From positions 1-42,338 of the forward strand of contig NZ_JAJUFV010000008.1 in NCBI RefSeq assembly GCF_029263575.1: a stretch of DNA of 42,338 nucleotides, in the 5' to 3' direction. Positions 1-7,571 of this stretch are shown here, in pieces. Source of the DNA: Microbacterium sp. (GTDB lineage: Bacteria; Actinomycetota; Actinomycetes; Actinomycetales; Microbacteriaceae). Each line of letters starts with the position of its first letter. The first letter of the stretch is position 1. The notes beneath the pieces are model-generated. The model was not told the origin of the DNA, made no database searches, and worked only from the letters and a program-made list of their open reading frames with translations. The position numbers and the translations under genes are program-made.

Positions 1-1
1 G

Positions 2-733
2 ATGATGGGCGGGGTTCCAGACGAGCTGCGAACAGGGCTGCGCTCGCTTGTGATCGCGGTGGCTGCGCGCGATGGGCGAAAGCTCGTCGCGGCCGTGCAA
101 CAGATCGGCATGCTGTTGCCGTCGGCTGATACGAAAGAGTTCGAACGCGCCGTCACGGCGTTGTTCTCCCGCTTCGGCGGCATGGGGTTCGCCGAGCTGA
201 GCGCTGTCGACCCGCACGAATTCCGTGATTTCTCGCGCGAGTTCGGCGACACGATCCGATCACTGCCGTTCCAGCTTCCCGAGGGGATGCTCCTGCTCTT
301 CCGCGCTGTCTCGCTGACGTCGGGCATGTGCAGTGGGCTCAATCCGGCATTCAACGTCTGGGATGCCGTCGAGCCCTATGCTGCGCAGCTGCTGCGCGAT
401 GAGACCGGCAACACCGTGAAGAGCTTCGCGCAGGAAGCCTGGTCGAGCGTCGGCGTCGCCGCGCGGCTGCCCGGTCGCATCGACGCCGTCATCACCGAGA
501 TCGAAGAGGGCACGATCACCTTCGACACGTCGCGGTTGGAGCGCCGTCTCGGTCGCCTGGAGCGCATCGGGGTGCGGGTGGTCTCTGCGGTTCTGTTCGC
601 CGGATTCGCGATCGGCGGCGCGGTGCTGATCGTGCCGAATGTCGTGCTCGGGCTCGTGCTGCTCTCGGCGTCGGTGATCCCGCTCGCCCATGCCGTGCTC
701 GCTGGAGTATTCGGTCGGCGCGATTCGCGGTGA
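2..733 (+). CDS. ABC1/AarF/UbiB-family atypical kinase, C-terminal part
   Basis: This is the C-terminal part of a membrane-associated protein-kinase-like ABC1 (UbiB/AarF) protein; the kinase core lies left of the window, so the Met at base 2 is probably internal. About 243 residues are visible against roughly 550 for the family. The stretch around residues 88-117 (QLPEGMLLLFRAVSLTSGMC, then GLNPAFNVWD) is the typical post-kinase segment. Two hydrophobic helices end the protein (about residues 190-210 and 212-235), as in UbiB relatives. The family is linked to quinone or isoprenoid lipid metabolism; the exact role in actinobacteria is not known. The gene ends in front of a hairpin shared with the convergent DUF4383 gene. 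Confidence 0.88.
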   Translation: MMGGVPDELRTGLRSLVIAVAARDGRKLVAAVQQIGMLLPSADTKEFERAVTALFSRFGGMGFAELSAVDPHEFRDFSREFGDTIRSLPFQLPEGMLLLFRAVSLTSGMCSGLNPAFNVWDAVEPYAAQLLRDETGNTVKSFAQEAWSSVGVAARLPGRIDAVITEIEEGTITFDTSRLERRLGRLERIGVRVVSAVLFAGFAIGGAVLIVPNVVLGLVLLSASVIPLAHAVLAGVFGRRDSR

Positions 734-745
734 GAGGTCAACCCT

Positions 746-775
746 GACGCATCCGACTAGACCACCGGATGCGTC
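746..775. terminator. Bidirectional hairpin terminator
   Basis: Perfect 10-bp inverted repeat GACGCATCCG / CGGATGCGTC with a 10-nt loop. It sits between the convergent ABC1 and DUF4383 genes, and the DUF4383 stop codon lies in the loop. No U-tract follows, as is common in high-GC actinobacteria. Confidence 0.7.
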
Positions 776-1230
776 CCGGTCGTCCGCGGTCGCATTCGCG
801 GCTCGCTGCGCATGATGATTCCCAGCGCGACCATGACGATCGCGAGTCCGAGGTGCAGCCAATTGTCGGCATCGTTGAGCGGAATGAAATTCAGCTGGTC
901 GTTGCCGACGGCGATGAGACCGTAGACCCAGAGCACCAGATAGACGAGACCGCCCAAGACGAGAAACAGCCGAGATGCGGAAGCGTTCACCGCTGCGACG
1001 AGCCCCCAGACGCCGTAGGCGAAGTGCACGATGTTGTGCAGCACCGAGACCTGGAACACGCCCAGCAGCAGTGCTTCGGAGCCCGGACCCGCCGCCTGAA
1101 GGTGCTCGGCCGAGTGCGTCAGCCCCGGAATGAATCCAGCCACACTGACAAGGATGAAGACGACTCCCATAGCCACGGATGTCTTCTGAATCGCACTTGC
1201 CGCGTAGCTGCGGACGATGTCGCCGGTCAT
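757..1230 (-). CDS. DUF4383 domain membrane protein
   Basis: A 157-residue integral membrane protein with four predicted hydrophobic segments (roughly residues 16-36, 62-82, 88-110 and 126-143). It has the pattern of the actinobacterial DUF4383 family, including the VLHNIVHFAYGVWGL motif after helix 1. The function of the family is unknown; related proteins are often found near stress genes. The ATG at 1230 has a good ribosome-binding site (GGAGG) about 7 bases upstream. The C-terminus is short, basic and cytoplasmic-looking (RSEPRMRPRTTGTHPVV). It is transcribed convergently with the ABC1 gene and divergently from the BCCT transporter. Confidence 0.87.
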   Translation of the reverse strand: MTGDIVRSYAASAIQKTSVAMGVVFILVSVAGFIPGLTHSAEHLQAAGPGSEALLLGVFQVSVLHNIVHFAYGVWGLVAAVNASASRLFLVLGGLVYLVLWVYGLIAVGNDQLNFIPLNDADNWLHLGLAIVMVALGIIMRSEPRMRPRTTGTHPVV

Positions 1231-1324
1231 GGTGCGCCTCCTGCTCGAGATGTCGTCGCGGACCTCGACGCTAGTGCGGCGGCATCGCGTTCAGCAGGGG
1301 GTTGACGCGGGCGGGTCGGGCACT

Positions 1325-1347
1325 CCATGCCAGTATGGCTGGCATGG
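1325..1347 (+). promoter_or_regulatory. Inverted repeat over the BCCT start codon
   Basis: Perfect 9-bp arms CCATGCCAG / CTGGCATGG separated by 5 nt (TATGG). The right arm contains the preferred ATG of the BCCT gene (1344). It could be a repressor operator or an mRNA hairpin hiding the start. No protein is assigned. Confidence 0.4.
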
Positions 1348-3299
1348 ATACTCCTGACGACGGGGCGAAACGTCCCCAGACGCATCACGCGGATGGTCCA
1401 CGAACCGGAAGCATTCCTCGGGCCGCTGAGAAGACCGGAGAGGTGGCGCGAAAGATCGTTCACGATCTCGCGGTAGCGCCACCGCGCGGACTGCATCCGG
1501 CGCTGATCCCCGGTGTGTCCGTCGAATCGACGCGGCGCGTCTACCGCACCGACGTGCTCGTCTTCGGCGTCGCGATCACGCTCATGCTCGCCTTCATCGG
1601 CTGGGGCGTCTTCGCCGGTGACAACCTCTCCGGCACGACCAAGGCCGTGCTCGATTGGGTGCTCGAGTACTTCGGCGTGTTCTTCACCGTCATCGCCACG
1701 ATCGTGCTCTTCTTCATGCTGTACGTCGGCTTCAGCCGATACGGGCGCATCCCGCTCGGCCGCGATGACGAAGCCCCCGAGTACTCGATGTTCTCGTGGA
1801 TTTCGATGCTGTTCGCCGCCGGTATGGGTATCGGCCTCGTCTTCTGGGGCGCCGCCGAACCGCTGACGATGTTCGAAGCGCCCCCGCCTGGCACCGTCGA
1901 GGCGAACACGCTCGAGGCGATGCACACGGCCCAGGTGCAGGTGCTCTATCACTGGGGCCCCCAGGCCTGGTCGTTCTACGCGCTCGTCGGCGGGGCGATC
2001 GCCTACGGCGCCTATCGGCGCGGACGCACACCGCTGATCTCGTCCATCTTCGCGCCGCTGCTCGGAGAGAACCGCACCACCGGGCCGATCGGTCGCACGA
2101 TCGACATCTTCTCCATCATCGTCACCCTGTTCGGCACCGCGGCCTCTCTCGGACTCGGGGCGCTGCAGATCGGGCACGGCATCGAGATCATCGCCGGAAT
2201 CGGCGAGTTGGGCAACGGCATCCTCATCGCCGTCATCGCCGTGCTGACCGCGTGCTTCATCGCCTCGGCCGTGTCGGGTGTCTCCAAGGGCATCCGCGCG
2301 CTGTCGAACATCAACGGGATCGCCGCGATCGTGCTGGCGCTCTTCGTGTTCTTCGTCGGCCCGACCATGCTGATCCTGAACGTGCTGCCCTCGGTGGCAG
2401 TGCAGTTCATCGGCGACCTGCCGATGATGATCGGACGCTCCGCCTCGCAGGGCATCGATGCCGAGAACTTCCTCGCCGGCTGGACAATCTTCTACTGGGC
2501 GTGGTGGATCTCGTGGTCGCCCTTCGTCGGCATGTTCATCGCCAAGATCTCGCGCGGACGCACGTTGCGCCAGTTCGTCTCGGTCGTGATCCTCGTGCCG
2601 TCGGTGATCTCGTTGATCTGGTTCGCGATCTTCGGCACGACGGCGATCGACCAGCAGATGAACGGCGCGGGCCTCATCGTCGATCCGCCCGAGGAGGTTC
2701 TGTTCGGCGTGCTCGACAACCTGCCGTTGACGACGATCACCAGCATCGGGCTCATTGCGCTCATCGCGATCTTCTTCATCACCGGCGCGGATTCCTCGTC
2801 GCTCGTGATGGGTACGCTTTCGCAGCAGGGAAGGCCAGAGCCGGCCCGATGGGTGGCCGCCACGTGGGGAACGCTCGTCGGCATCATCGCCGCGGTGCTG
2901 CTCGTCTCGGGCGAAGAGGGAAGCGGTCTGCAATCGCTGCAGAATGTCACGATCGTCGCGGCTCTGCCGTTCGCGGTCATCATGGCATTCATGATGATCT
3001 CGCTCATGAAGGATCTGCGACGAGACCCCTTGATCCTCCGCGATCGCTACGCGCGTCTGGCCGTTCGGCACAGTGTGCGCACCGGGCTGGAGGAGTACGG
3101 CGACGACTTCGCGCTCGTTCCCGTCGAGTACGATCACTCAGCCGACGAGATCGCCTGGGTCGACGAAGACGAGGTCGATGACAGCCTCGTCGAGGTCTAT
3201 CAGGCCGCCACCGAAGCGATCGACATTATTCCGGATGCGAATGCGGATGCCGAGCAGACGCCCGGCGTGGAAACGGCGGACGGTCCTGTCGAGAAGTGA
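1344..3299 (+). CDS. BCCT-family betaine/choline/carnitine transporter
   Basis: Secondary transporter of the betaine-carnitine-choline family, expected to import a quaternary ammonium osmolyte with sodium (or protons) across the cytoplasmic membrane. From the chosen ATG it has 651 residues. About twelve membrane helices are visible. The substrate/sodium signature AGMGIGLVFWGAAEPL is near residue 159, and the tryptophan-rich family signature (YWAWWISWSPFVGMF, then AKISRGRT) is near residues 384-407. A long N-terminal tail and an acidic C-terminal tail of about 110 residues flank the core, as in osmo-sensing BetP relatives, but the C-tail here is acidic rather than basic. Starts at TTG 1302 or ATG 1335 are possible; 1344 is preferred because residues before it have no family similarity. 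A strong hairpin follows. Confidence 0.93.
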   Translation: MDTPDDGAKRPQTHHADGPRTGSIPRAAEKTGEVARKIVHDLAVAPPRGLHPALIPGVSVESTRRVYRTDVLVFGVAITLMLAFIGWGVFAGDNLSGTTKAVLDWVLEYFGVFFTVIATIVLFFMLYVGFSRYGRIPLGRDDEAPEYSMFSWISMLFAAGMGIGLVFWGAAEPLTMFEAPPPGTVEANTLEAMHTAQVQVLYHWGPQAWSFYALVGGAIAYGAYRRGRTPLISSIFAPLLGENRTTGPIGRTIDIFSIIVTLFGTAASLGLGALQIGHGIEIIAGIGELGNGILIAVIAVLTACFIASAVSGVSKGIRALSNINGIAAIVLALFVFFVGPTMLILNVLPSVAVQFIGDLPMMIGRSASQGIDAENFLAGWTIFYWAWWISWSPFVGMFIAKISRGRTLRQFVSVVILVPSVISLIWFAIFGTTAIDQQMNGAGLIVDPPEEVLFGVLDNLPLTTITSIGLIALIAIFFITGADSSSLVMGTLSQQGRPEPARWVAATWGTLVGIIAAVLLVSGEEGSGLQSLQNVTIVAALPFAVIMAFMMISLMKDLRRDPLILRDRYARLAVRHSVRTGLEEYGDDFALVPVEYDHSADEIAWVDEDEVDDSLVEVYQAATEAIDIIPDANADAEQTPGVETADGPVEK

Positions 3300-3306
3300 G
3301 TATCGG

Positions 3307-3343
3307 CGGCGAGGGGCCGGAGCGCGAGCCCGGCCCCTCGCCG
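3307..3343. terminator. Strong hairpin terminator after BCCT gene
   Basis: Perfect 14-bp GC-rich stem CGGCGAGGGGCCGG / CCGGCCCCTCGCCG with a 9-nt loop, 7 bases after the BCCT stop. It can also serve the convergent minus-strand fragment that stops at 3349. Confidence 0.85.
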
Positions 3344-3348
3344 TGTGA

Positions 3349-3734
3349 TTAGTCGATCTCGATGGTGAACGTCGAGGTCGTGTTCTCGATGTCCTTGTGG
3401 TTTCCCGACATCGTCAGGTTGTGGAAGGTCACCGAGCCGACCGCGGGTCCCTGACCCGGCTCCGGCATGGGGTTGGCCCAGATACCGTAACCGGACCTGT
3501 CGTCGAACTGGTCACCGCTCTTGGTCGCTCCCGTGATCGACACGTCGGTGAAGACCGTGTTCTCGAACGCGTTCTGCGGCTGCGAGCCGACATAGTTCGT
3601 CTGGAACATGATCCCCGAATACGTCGGGTCGATGATGTCGAGGTTGCTCACGCGGATGTTCGTGAACGACTTCGACGCCGAGAACATCCACACCGCCGGG
3701 AACACCTGCTCGCCCCAGAAGTGACCACCCGCGC
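3349..3734 (-). pseudogene. C-terminal fragment of a GH87-like (mycodextranase/alpha-1,3-glucanase) beta-helix protein
   Basis: Reading leftward from about 3734 the frame gives HFWGEQVFPAVWMF, then TNIRVSNLDIIDPTYSGIMF and a tail ending TSTFTIEID with a TAA at 3349. This is the end of a right-handed parallel beta-helix protein of the type seen at the C-terminus of GH87 mycodextranases, from memory of that family. Only about 128 residues are present and the whole catalytic N-terminal part is missing. There is no signal peptide and no plausible start; the GTG at 3705 is internal. The fragment begins where a fragment of opposite orientation begins, so a rearrangement removed both 5' parts. Confidence 0.65.
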
Positions 3735-3737
3735 GCC

Positions 3738-3860
3738 GGCATCCTCGCGATGAGCGGCGCCCGGGGCAACGCGATTCTCACGGATGTCACGATCAGCGGT
3801 TCCCGAGACGGCGATGTCCACAAAGAGCCGGGCTCGCAGTTCGTGTTCAACGAACAGTAG
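3738..3860 (+). pseudogene. Second 5'-truncated beta-helix protein tail
   Basis: On the plus strand the frame GILAMSGARGNAILTDVTIS, then GSRDGDVHKEPGSQFVFNEQ, ends with TAG at 3858-3860. The pattern xILTDVTISGS resembles a beta-helix rung and parallels VFTDVSITGA in the minus-strand fragment. Only about 40 residues remain, and the ATG at 3750 lacks a convincing start context. A 22-bp hairpin follows as expected at a true gene end, which supports this being the genuine 3' end of a lost gene. It could derive from the same gene by inversion or from a tandem neighbour. Confidence 0.5.
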
Positions 3861-3876
3861 GGAAGGAGAGCGGTAA

Positions 3877-3927
3877 CGAAGCCTCCGGGACGATGCGGTC
3901 ACCCGCCGCATCGTCCCGGAGGCTTCG
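3877..3927. terminator. Perfect 22-bp hairpin
   Basis: Arms of 22 bp (3877-3898 and 3906-3927, beginning CGAAGCCTCCGGG) pair perfectly around a 7-nt loop. It lies 16 bases after the TAG of the truncated plus-strand fragment and just before the ArsR promoter. It is an exceptionally long, flawless intrinsic-terminator-type stem. Confidence 0.85.
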
Positions 3928-3947
3928 TGGATTTCTGGCATGAACTC

Positions 3948-3991
3948 TTGACACGGCATCCGCCCCGTCGTAACGTACAACCAAATGGTTG
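3948..3991 (+). promoter_or_regulatory. Sigma-70-type promoter with ArsR operator
   Basis: TTGACA (3948-3953), a 17-nt spacer and TAACGT (3971-3976) form a near-consensus promoter. Immediately downstream, CAACCA-AA-TGGTTG (3978-3991) is a perfect inverted repeat covering the predicted transcription start and the ATG at 3985. The layout predicts autorepression by the ArsR product and a leaderless or nearly leaderless mRNA. Confidence 0.75.
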
Positions 3992-4353
3992 CACAATCTG
4001 AACTGAGTGAGATGGAGATCGACCGTGTCTTCCACGCACTGGCGACGGCGACACGGCGTGACATCCTGCGCCGCACGATCGGCGAAGAGCAGTCGGTGTC
4101 GATCCTTGCGGGCGACTACGAGATGTCCTTCGCCGCGGTGCAGAAGCACGTCGCCGTCCTCGAGGCCGCCGGCCTTATCATCAAACGCGCTGAGGGACGC
4201 GAGCGGCTGGTCCGCGCGAATCCCGAGATGATCGCGCGCGCCCGGGCGCTCTTGGCCCGCTACGAAGAGCTCTGGCGGGCCCGCATCTCCCGCCTCGACG
4301 ACCTGCTCGCCTCCGATGCGCCGCACAACAACAAGCACGACGAAGGAGTCTGA
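3985..4353 (+). CDS. ArsR-family winged-helix transcriptional repressor
   Basis: A 122-residue DNA-binding protein of the ArsR/SmtB fold. The helix-turn-helix is around residues 28-62, including SFAAVQKHVAVLEAAGL as recognition region. No cysteine pair for metal binding is present, which fits the non-metal ArsR subgroup that regularly precedes AHSA1/SRPBCC genes. The next gene starts one base after its stop, so the two form an operon. The start codon lies inside the CAACCA/TGGTTG operator; an alternative Met at codon 10 would have a normal leader. The signal it senses is unknown. Confidence 0.9.
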   Translation: MVAQSELSEMEIDRVFHALATATRRDILRRTIGEEQSVSILAGDYEMSFAAVQKHVAVLEAAGLIIKRAEGRERLVRANPEMIARARALLARYEELWRARISRLDDLLASDAPHNNKHDEGV

Positions 4354-4354
4354 C

Positions 4355-5341
4355 ATGCCTGTCACCGATGTCACCACCGACCCGCAGAACCTCACCATGA
4401 CCTTGACCGCCGAGTTCACCGCCCCGGTCGAGCGCGTCTGGCACGCGTTCACCACGCCCAGCCAGCTCGAGCGCTTCTGGGGCCCTCCCGGCTGGCCGTC
4501 CACCTTCCGCGAGTTCGACCTCACCGTCGGCGGGCGTGCGCAGTACTTCATGACGAGCCCGCGCGGCGAGAAGTCGTCGGGGTCGTGGGAGTTCATCTCG
4601 ATCGACGAGCCCCGCGGCTTCGAGGTCATCGACTCGTTCGTCGACGAGGCCGGCACACCTCTCGACGGATTCCCCGCGATGCGGATGACGTTCTCGTTCG
4701 AAGAGACCGCAGACGGGTCGCGCATGGTCAACACCAGCTACTTCGACAGTGCCGAGGCGCTGGAGCAGGTTGTCGCCATGGGCGCGGTTGACGGCTCGAC
4801 GATGGCGATGGACCAGCTGGATGCCGTGCTGCAAGACCTGCGCGCATACGCCGAAGGCAAAGGTACCCGCGTCGAGCTGCTCGACGACACGCACGTGCGC
4901 ATCACACGCCTGGTGAACGGGCCGCGCGACCTCGTCTGGCGCGCGCACCACGAACCCGACCTGATCCGGCAGTGGATGCTCGGCCCCGACGGGTGGGAGA
5001 TGACCGAGTGCGTCGTGTCGACCACGGTCGGCGAGAGCTACCGAAACTCGTGGGCGCCGGTCGGCGACACCGAGGGTGAGCCGTTCGGCTTCGAGGGCGA
5101 AGTGCTGCTCATTGATGAGCCCCGCCGTGCCGTCACCACCGAGCGGATGCAGGGTCAGCCCGTCGAGACCGTCAACGACCTGAACCTCTACGAGGAAGAC
5201 GGCGCGACCCTGGTCACGGTGCTGATCGAGTACCCCGACAAGGAGACGCGCGACATGATCCTCGCCACCGGCATGGCCGACGGAATGGAGGAGTCGTTCG
5301 CGCGACTTGAGCGCGAGGTGCTGGACGCCGCGCGTTCATAA
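4355..5341 (+). CDS. Tandem SRPBCC (AHSA1-like) domain protein
   Basis: A 328-residue cytoplasmic protein made of two START-like SRPBCC domains of the Aha1 C-terminal type (AHSA1), about residues 8-165 and 170-325. Each begins with the family pattern in which a ligand-pocket protein meets 'PVERVWHAFTTPSQLERFWG' (domain 1) or 'GPRDLVWRAHHEPDLIRQWM' (domain 2). Single-domain proteins are more common; the fused pair is a known variant. The family binds small hydrophobic ligands, but this member's ligand is unknown. The ATG at 4355 is preferred over upstream starts because it has GAAGGAG 7 bases before it and directly follows the ArsR stop. Co-transcription with ArsR suggests control by that repressor. 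Confidence 0.9.
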   Translation: MPVTDVTTDPQNLTMTLTAEFTAPVERVWHAFTTPSQLERFWGPPGWPSTFREFDLTVGGRAQYFMTSPRGEKSSGSWEFISIDEPRGFEVIDSFVDEAGTPLDGFPAMRMTFSFEETADGSRMVNTSYFDSAEALEQVVAMGAVDGSTMAMDQLDAVLQDLRAYAEGKGTRVELLDDTHVRITRLVNGPRDLVWRAHHEPDLIRQWMLGPDGWEMTECVVSTTVGESYRNSWAPVGDTEGEPFGFEGEVLLIDEPRRAVTTERMQGQPVETVNDLNLYEEDGATLVTVLIEYPDKETRDMILATGMADGMEESFARLEREVLDAARS

Positions 5342-5375
5342 CTCCGCAACGGATGCGCGTTCTTGCTGAGTTATG
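5337..5375. terminator. Bidirectional hairpin terminator
   Basis: Arms CATAACTC-c-GCAA and TTGC-t-GAGTTATG pair with one mismatch. The TAA stop of the plus-strand SRPBCC gene lies in the left arm and the stop of the minus-strand MFS gene in the right arm, so one hairpin ends both genes. Confidence 0.7.
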
Positions 5376-6549
5376 CGTGCTGCTGCGCACGAATGAGTGC
5401 TGGTCGGATCAGCGCGATGGCGACCAGAGTCGGTACTGCGAGGGCGATGGCGAGGCCGACGTTGCCCGCAACACTCAGTCCAAGGCCGCCCAGGAACGCC
5501 CCCGCGAACACCCCGAGGCTCATTCCTGCGGCGTTGATGCTGTAGGCGGGGGTCGTCAGCTCGCCGCCGCTGTGCGCGATGAGCGTCGTCACCTGTGCGG
5601 CCACGACGGCGTGACCGAAACCCATCACGACCGTGGCGATGAGCGCCACAGCGAGCGAGTCGGTCAGGAACACGCCGAGAACCGCTGCGGCGGCCGCCGT
5701 GAGCCCGCCGACCAGGAGAGCACCGTGCGCATGTGAAACGCGCGCCCACCGCCCGGCGAGGAAGTTTCCGGTGAAGAACGATGCGCCGCTCAGCGTCCAG
5801 ACGAGAGTGAAGAGCACAGCATCCAGCCCGTGCCGCTCATGGAACTGTGCCGCGAGAAACGCGAGGTAACCCATGAACGACGTCGTGCGAAGGGAAGCGA
5901 TTCCGATGAGCGCCAGCAGATCGCGTCGGCCGCGAAGTCGGCGGAATGCCTCTCCATAGCGGAGGGGTCGCGGGACAGAAACGTCTGCCCTGCCCTTGCG
6001 CAGAAACAGGATGCCGGCGGTCGCCGCAAGTGCGGACGTGATCCACAGCGCACCGTGCCACCCCTGCCACAGACCGATGACGCCGATCACCGGCGCGGCG
6101 AGCACCGCCGCGAGAGACTGCGTGGCCGTGACCAGGGTTGCCGCTCGACCGGCGTCGCCCGGGTCGGAGTAAGCGGTGGTCGCGATCCTCAGCAGCGCCG
6201 GGGTGAGCATTGCTGTCGCTGCGCCGACGCCCACGCAGAACGCGACGATCGACCAGACGGCGTCGAGCGTGCCGACAAGACTGCTGACAGCGAGGATGCC
6301 GAGACCGGATGCTGTCACGCGCGACGCCGACCATTGAGCGACCAGCGGGGCCAGTACGACTCCGACTGCCAGGGCGGCGACGCCGCCGAGTCCGCGAAGC
6401 GTGCCGACGAGCGCCGGACCCGTCCGCGTGTCATCCGCGATGGGGATGAGGAACGTGGAGTAGATCGTGAAGGGCAGCAGGCTGATGATCGCCGCGACGA
6501 TCATGGGCCAGATCGTGCGAACGATCCGTCGGTCCGGGGTACCCGGCAC
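5371..6549 (-). CDS. MFS transporter linked to metal-chelate uptake operon
   Basis: A 392-residue major facilitator with about twelve hydrophobic helices. It starts at GTG 6549, two bases after the stop of the lipoprotein gene (TGACCGTG), so it is the last gene of the four-gene minus-strand uptake operon. The closest functional idea is an exporter of a siderophore or of its degradation products, because such MFS genes often sit beside FecB-type genes; this is inferred from context only. A periplasmic-binding-protein partner is not needed. Many small-residue helices and the motif GGLTAAAAAVLGVFLTDSLA give no substrate clue. Efflux of an unrelated compound is the alternative. Confidence 0.82.
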   Translation of the reverse strand: MPGTPDRRIVRTIWPMIVAAIISLLPFTIYSTFLIPIADDTRTGPALVGTLRGLGGVAALAVGVVLAPLVAQWSASRVTASGLGILAVSSLVGTLDAVWSIVAFCVGVGAATAMLTPALLRIATTAYSDPGDAGRAATLVTATQSLAAVLAAPVIGVIGLWQGWHGALWITSALAATAGILFLRKGRADVSVPRPLRYGEAFRRLRGRRDLLALIGIASLRTTSFMGYLAFLAAQFHERHGLDAVLFTLVWTLSGASFFTGNFLAGRWARVSHAHGALLVGGLTAAAAAVLGVFLTDSLAVALIATVVMGFGHAVVAAQVTTLIAHSGGELTTPAYSINAAGMSLGVFAGAFLGGLGLSVAGNVGLAIALAVPTLVAIALIRPALIRAQQHA

Positions 6550-6551
6550 GG

Positions 6552-7571
6552 TCAGCGGGTGGCTGCGAACTCGCGCAGGTACTCGGCGAAGCTCTCGAGA
6601 CCGTCGATGTTGCGCGGGCTGGAGATGGCCTCGTTGTAGTCGAGCACGTAGAAGTCGTCGTTCATCACGGCGGGCAGAGTGGCGGTCACGGGGTTGCTCT
6701 TCAGGAACGCGATCTTCTCCTCGGCGGGCTGATCCTGGTACTCGAGGATGATGATCACCTCGGGCTCAGCGTCGACCACGGCTTCCCAGCTGGCTTCGGT
6801 CCATCGTGCTTCGACGTCGCCGAAGATGTTCTCACCACCCGCATAGCGGATGATGTCTGTCGGTGGCACCTGGCTTGCGGCGGTGAACGGCTTGTCGGTG
6901 CCGAAATCGTAGAGGAACACCTTGATCGGGTCGCCTTCGGGTGCTTCCTCCTGCACGGTTGCAACCCGCGCCTTGTACTCCGCGATCAGCTCAGCGGCGC
7001 GCTCCTCGACGCCGAAGATCTGACCCAGCCGCTCGAGGTCGGAGTACAGTCCCTCGAACGGGGTGTGCTGCTCGGGGAAGCCCGGATAGTTGAAGCACGA
7101 CTCCGAGTGCATGAAGCTCTGAATGCCGAGAGTGTCGAGTATCTCGGGTGTGATCCCGCGGGAATCGGAGAAGCCCGAGTTCCATCCGGCCACGACGAAG
7201 TCGGCATTGGCGTCGACGACGAGCTCGCGGTTGAGCAGGTCGTCTGAGAGGAGCTCCACCTTTTCGTAGTCCGCCGCCCACGGGGACTCGCTCACCGGAG
7301 GGTTCGCCGGTGGCATCACATATCCCAGAACGTGGTCGGTCAGACCGAGGGCGAACATCTTGTCGGCGCTGCCTCCCTCGTACACGACTGCGCGCTGCGG
7401 CGTCGTGTACTCGACCGGCTCGCCGCAGCGATCCACCGTCGTCGTCGAGGCATTCACGGGTGAATCGGATGCGTCGACCTGAACGGTTCCGCAACCGCTC
7501 AGCAGTAGCGCTCCGATGATCGTCGCCGGCAGCGCCGCCCGGCGAAACACGCCCGGTGTGGTCTTCGTCAT
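6552..7571 (-). CDS. Iron-siderophore-type (FecB/BtuF-like) binding lipoprotein
   Basis: Solute-binding lipoprotein of an ABC importer for chelated metal, anchored outside the membrane. A signal peptide ends in the lipobox LLSGC with Cys27. The body has the two-lobe class III pattern, for example PQRAVVYEGGSADKMFALGL after the mature N-terminus and DADPEVIIIL-like text (VVDAEPEVIIILEYQ) before the second lobe. It has 339 residues. Its ATG overlaps the ATPase stop by 4 nt (ATGA). The substrate could be a ferric siderophore, a zincophore, haem or cobalamin; the Fur/Zur-type box before the operon favours a metal chelate. Confidence 0.88.
   Translation of the reverse strand: MTKTTPGVFRRAALPATIIGALLLSGCGTVQVDASDSPVNASTTTVDRCGEPVEYTTPQRAVVYEGGSADKMFALGLTDHVLGYVMPPANPPVSESPWAADYEKVELLSDDLLNRELVVDANADFVVAGWNSGFSDSRGITPEILDTLGIQSFMHSESCFNYPGFPEQHTPFEGLYSDLERLGQIFGVEERAAELIAEYKARVATVQEEAPEGDPIKVFLYDFGTDKPFTAASQVPPTDIIRYAGGENIFGDVEARWTEASWEAVVDAEPEVIIILEYQDQPAEEKIAFLKSNPVTATLPAVMNDDFYVLDYNEAISSPRNIDGLESFAEYLREFAATR

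Noticed and set aside
1227..3137. 636-codon open frame on the minus strand across the BCCT gene
   Set aside because: Product is rich in Arg, His, Asp and Glu with no fold pattern; it is the antisense of a well-supported transporter, a common effect of high GC.
1796..3181. 461-codon plus-strand frame inside the BCCT gene
   Set aside because: Out-of-frame shadow, extremely rich in Arg and Asp.
3512..3850. 112-codon minus-strand frame in the beta-helix remnant region
   Set aside because: Its frame does not match either fragment; only the frames listed give beta-helix text.
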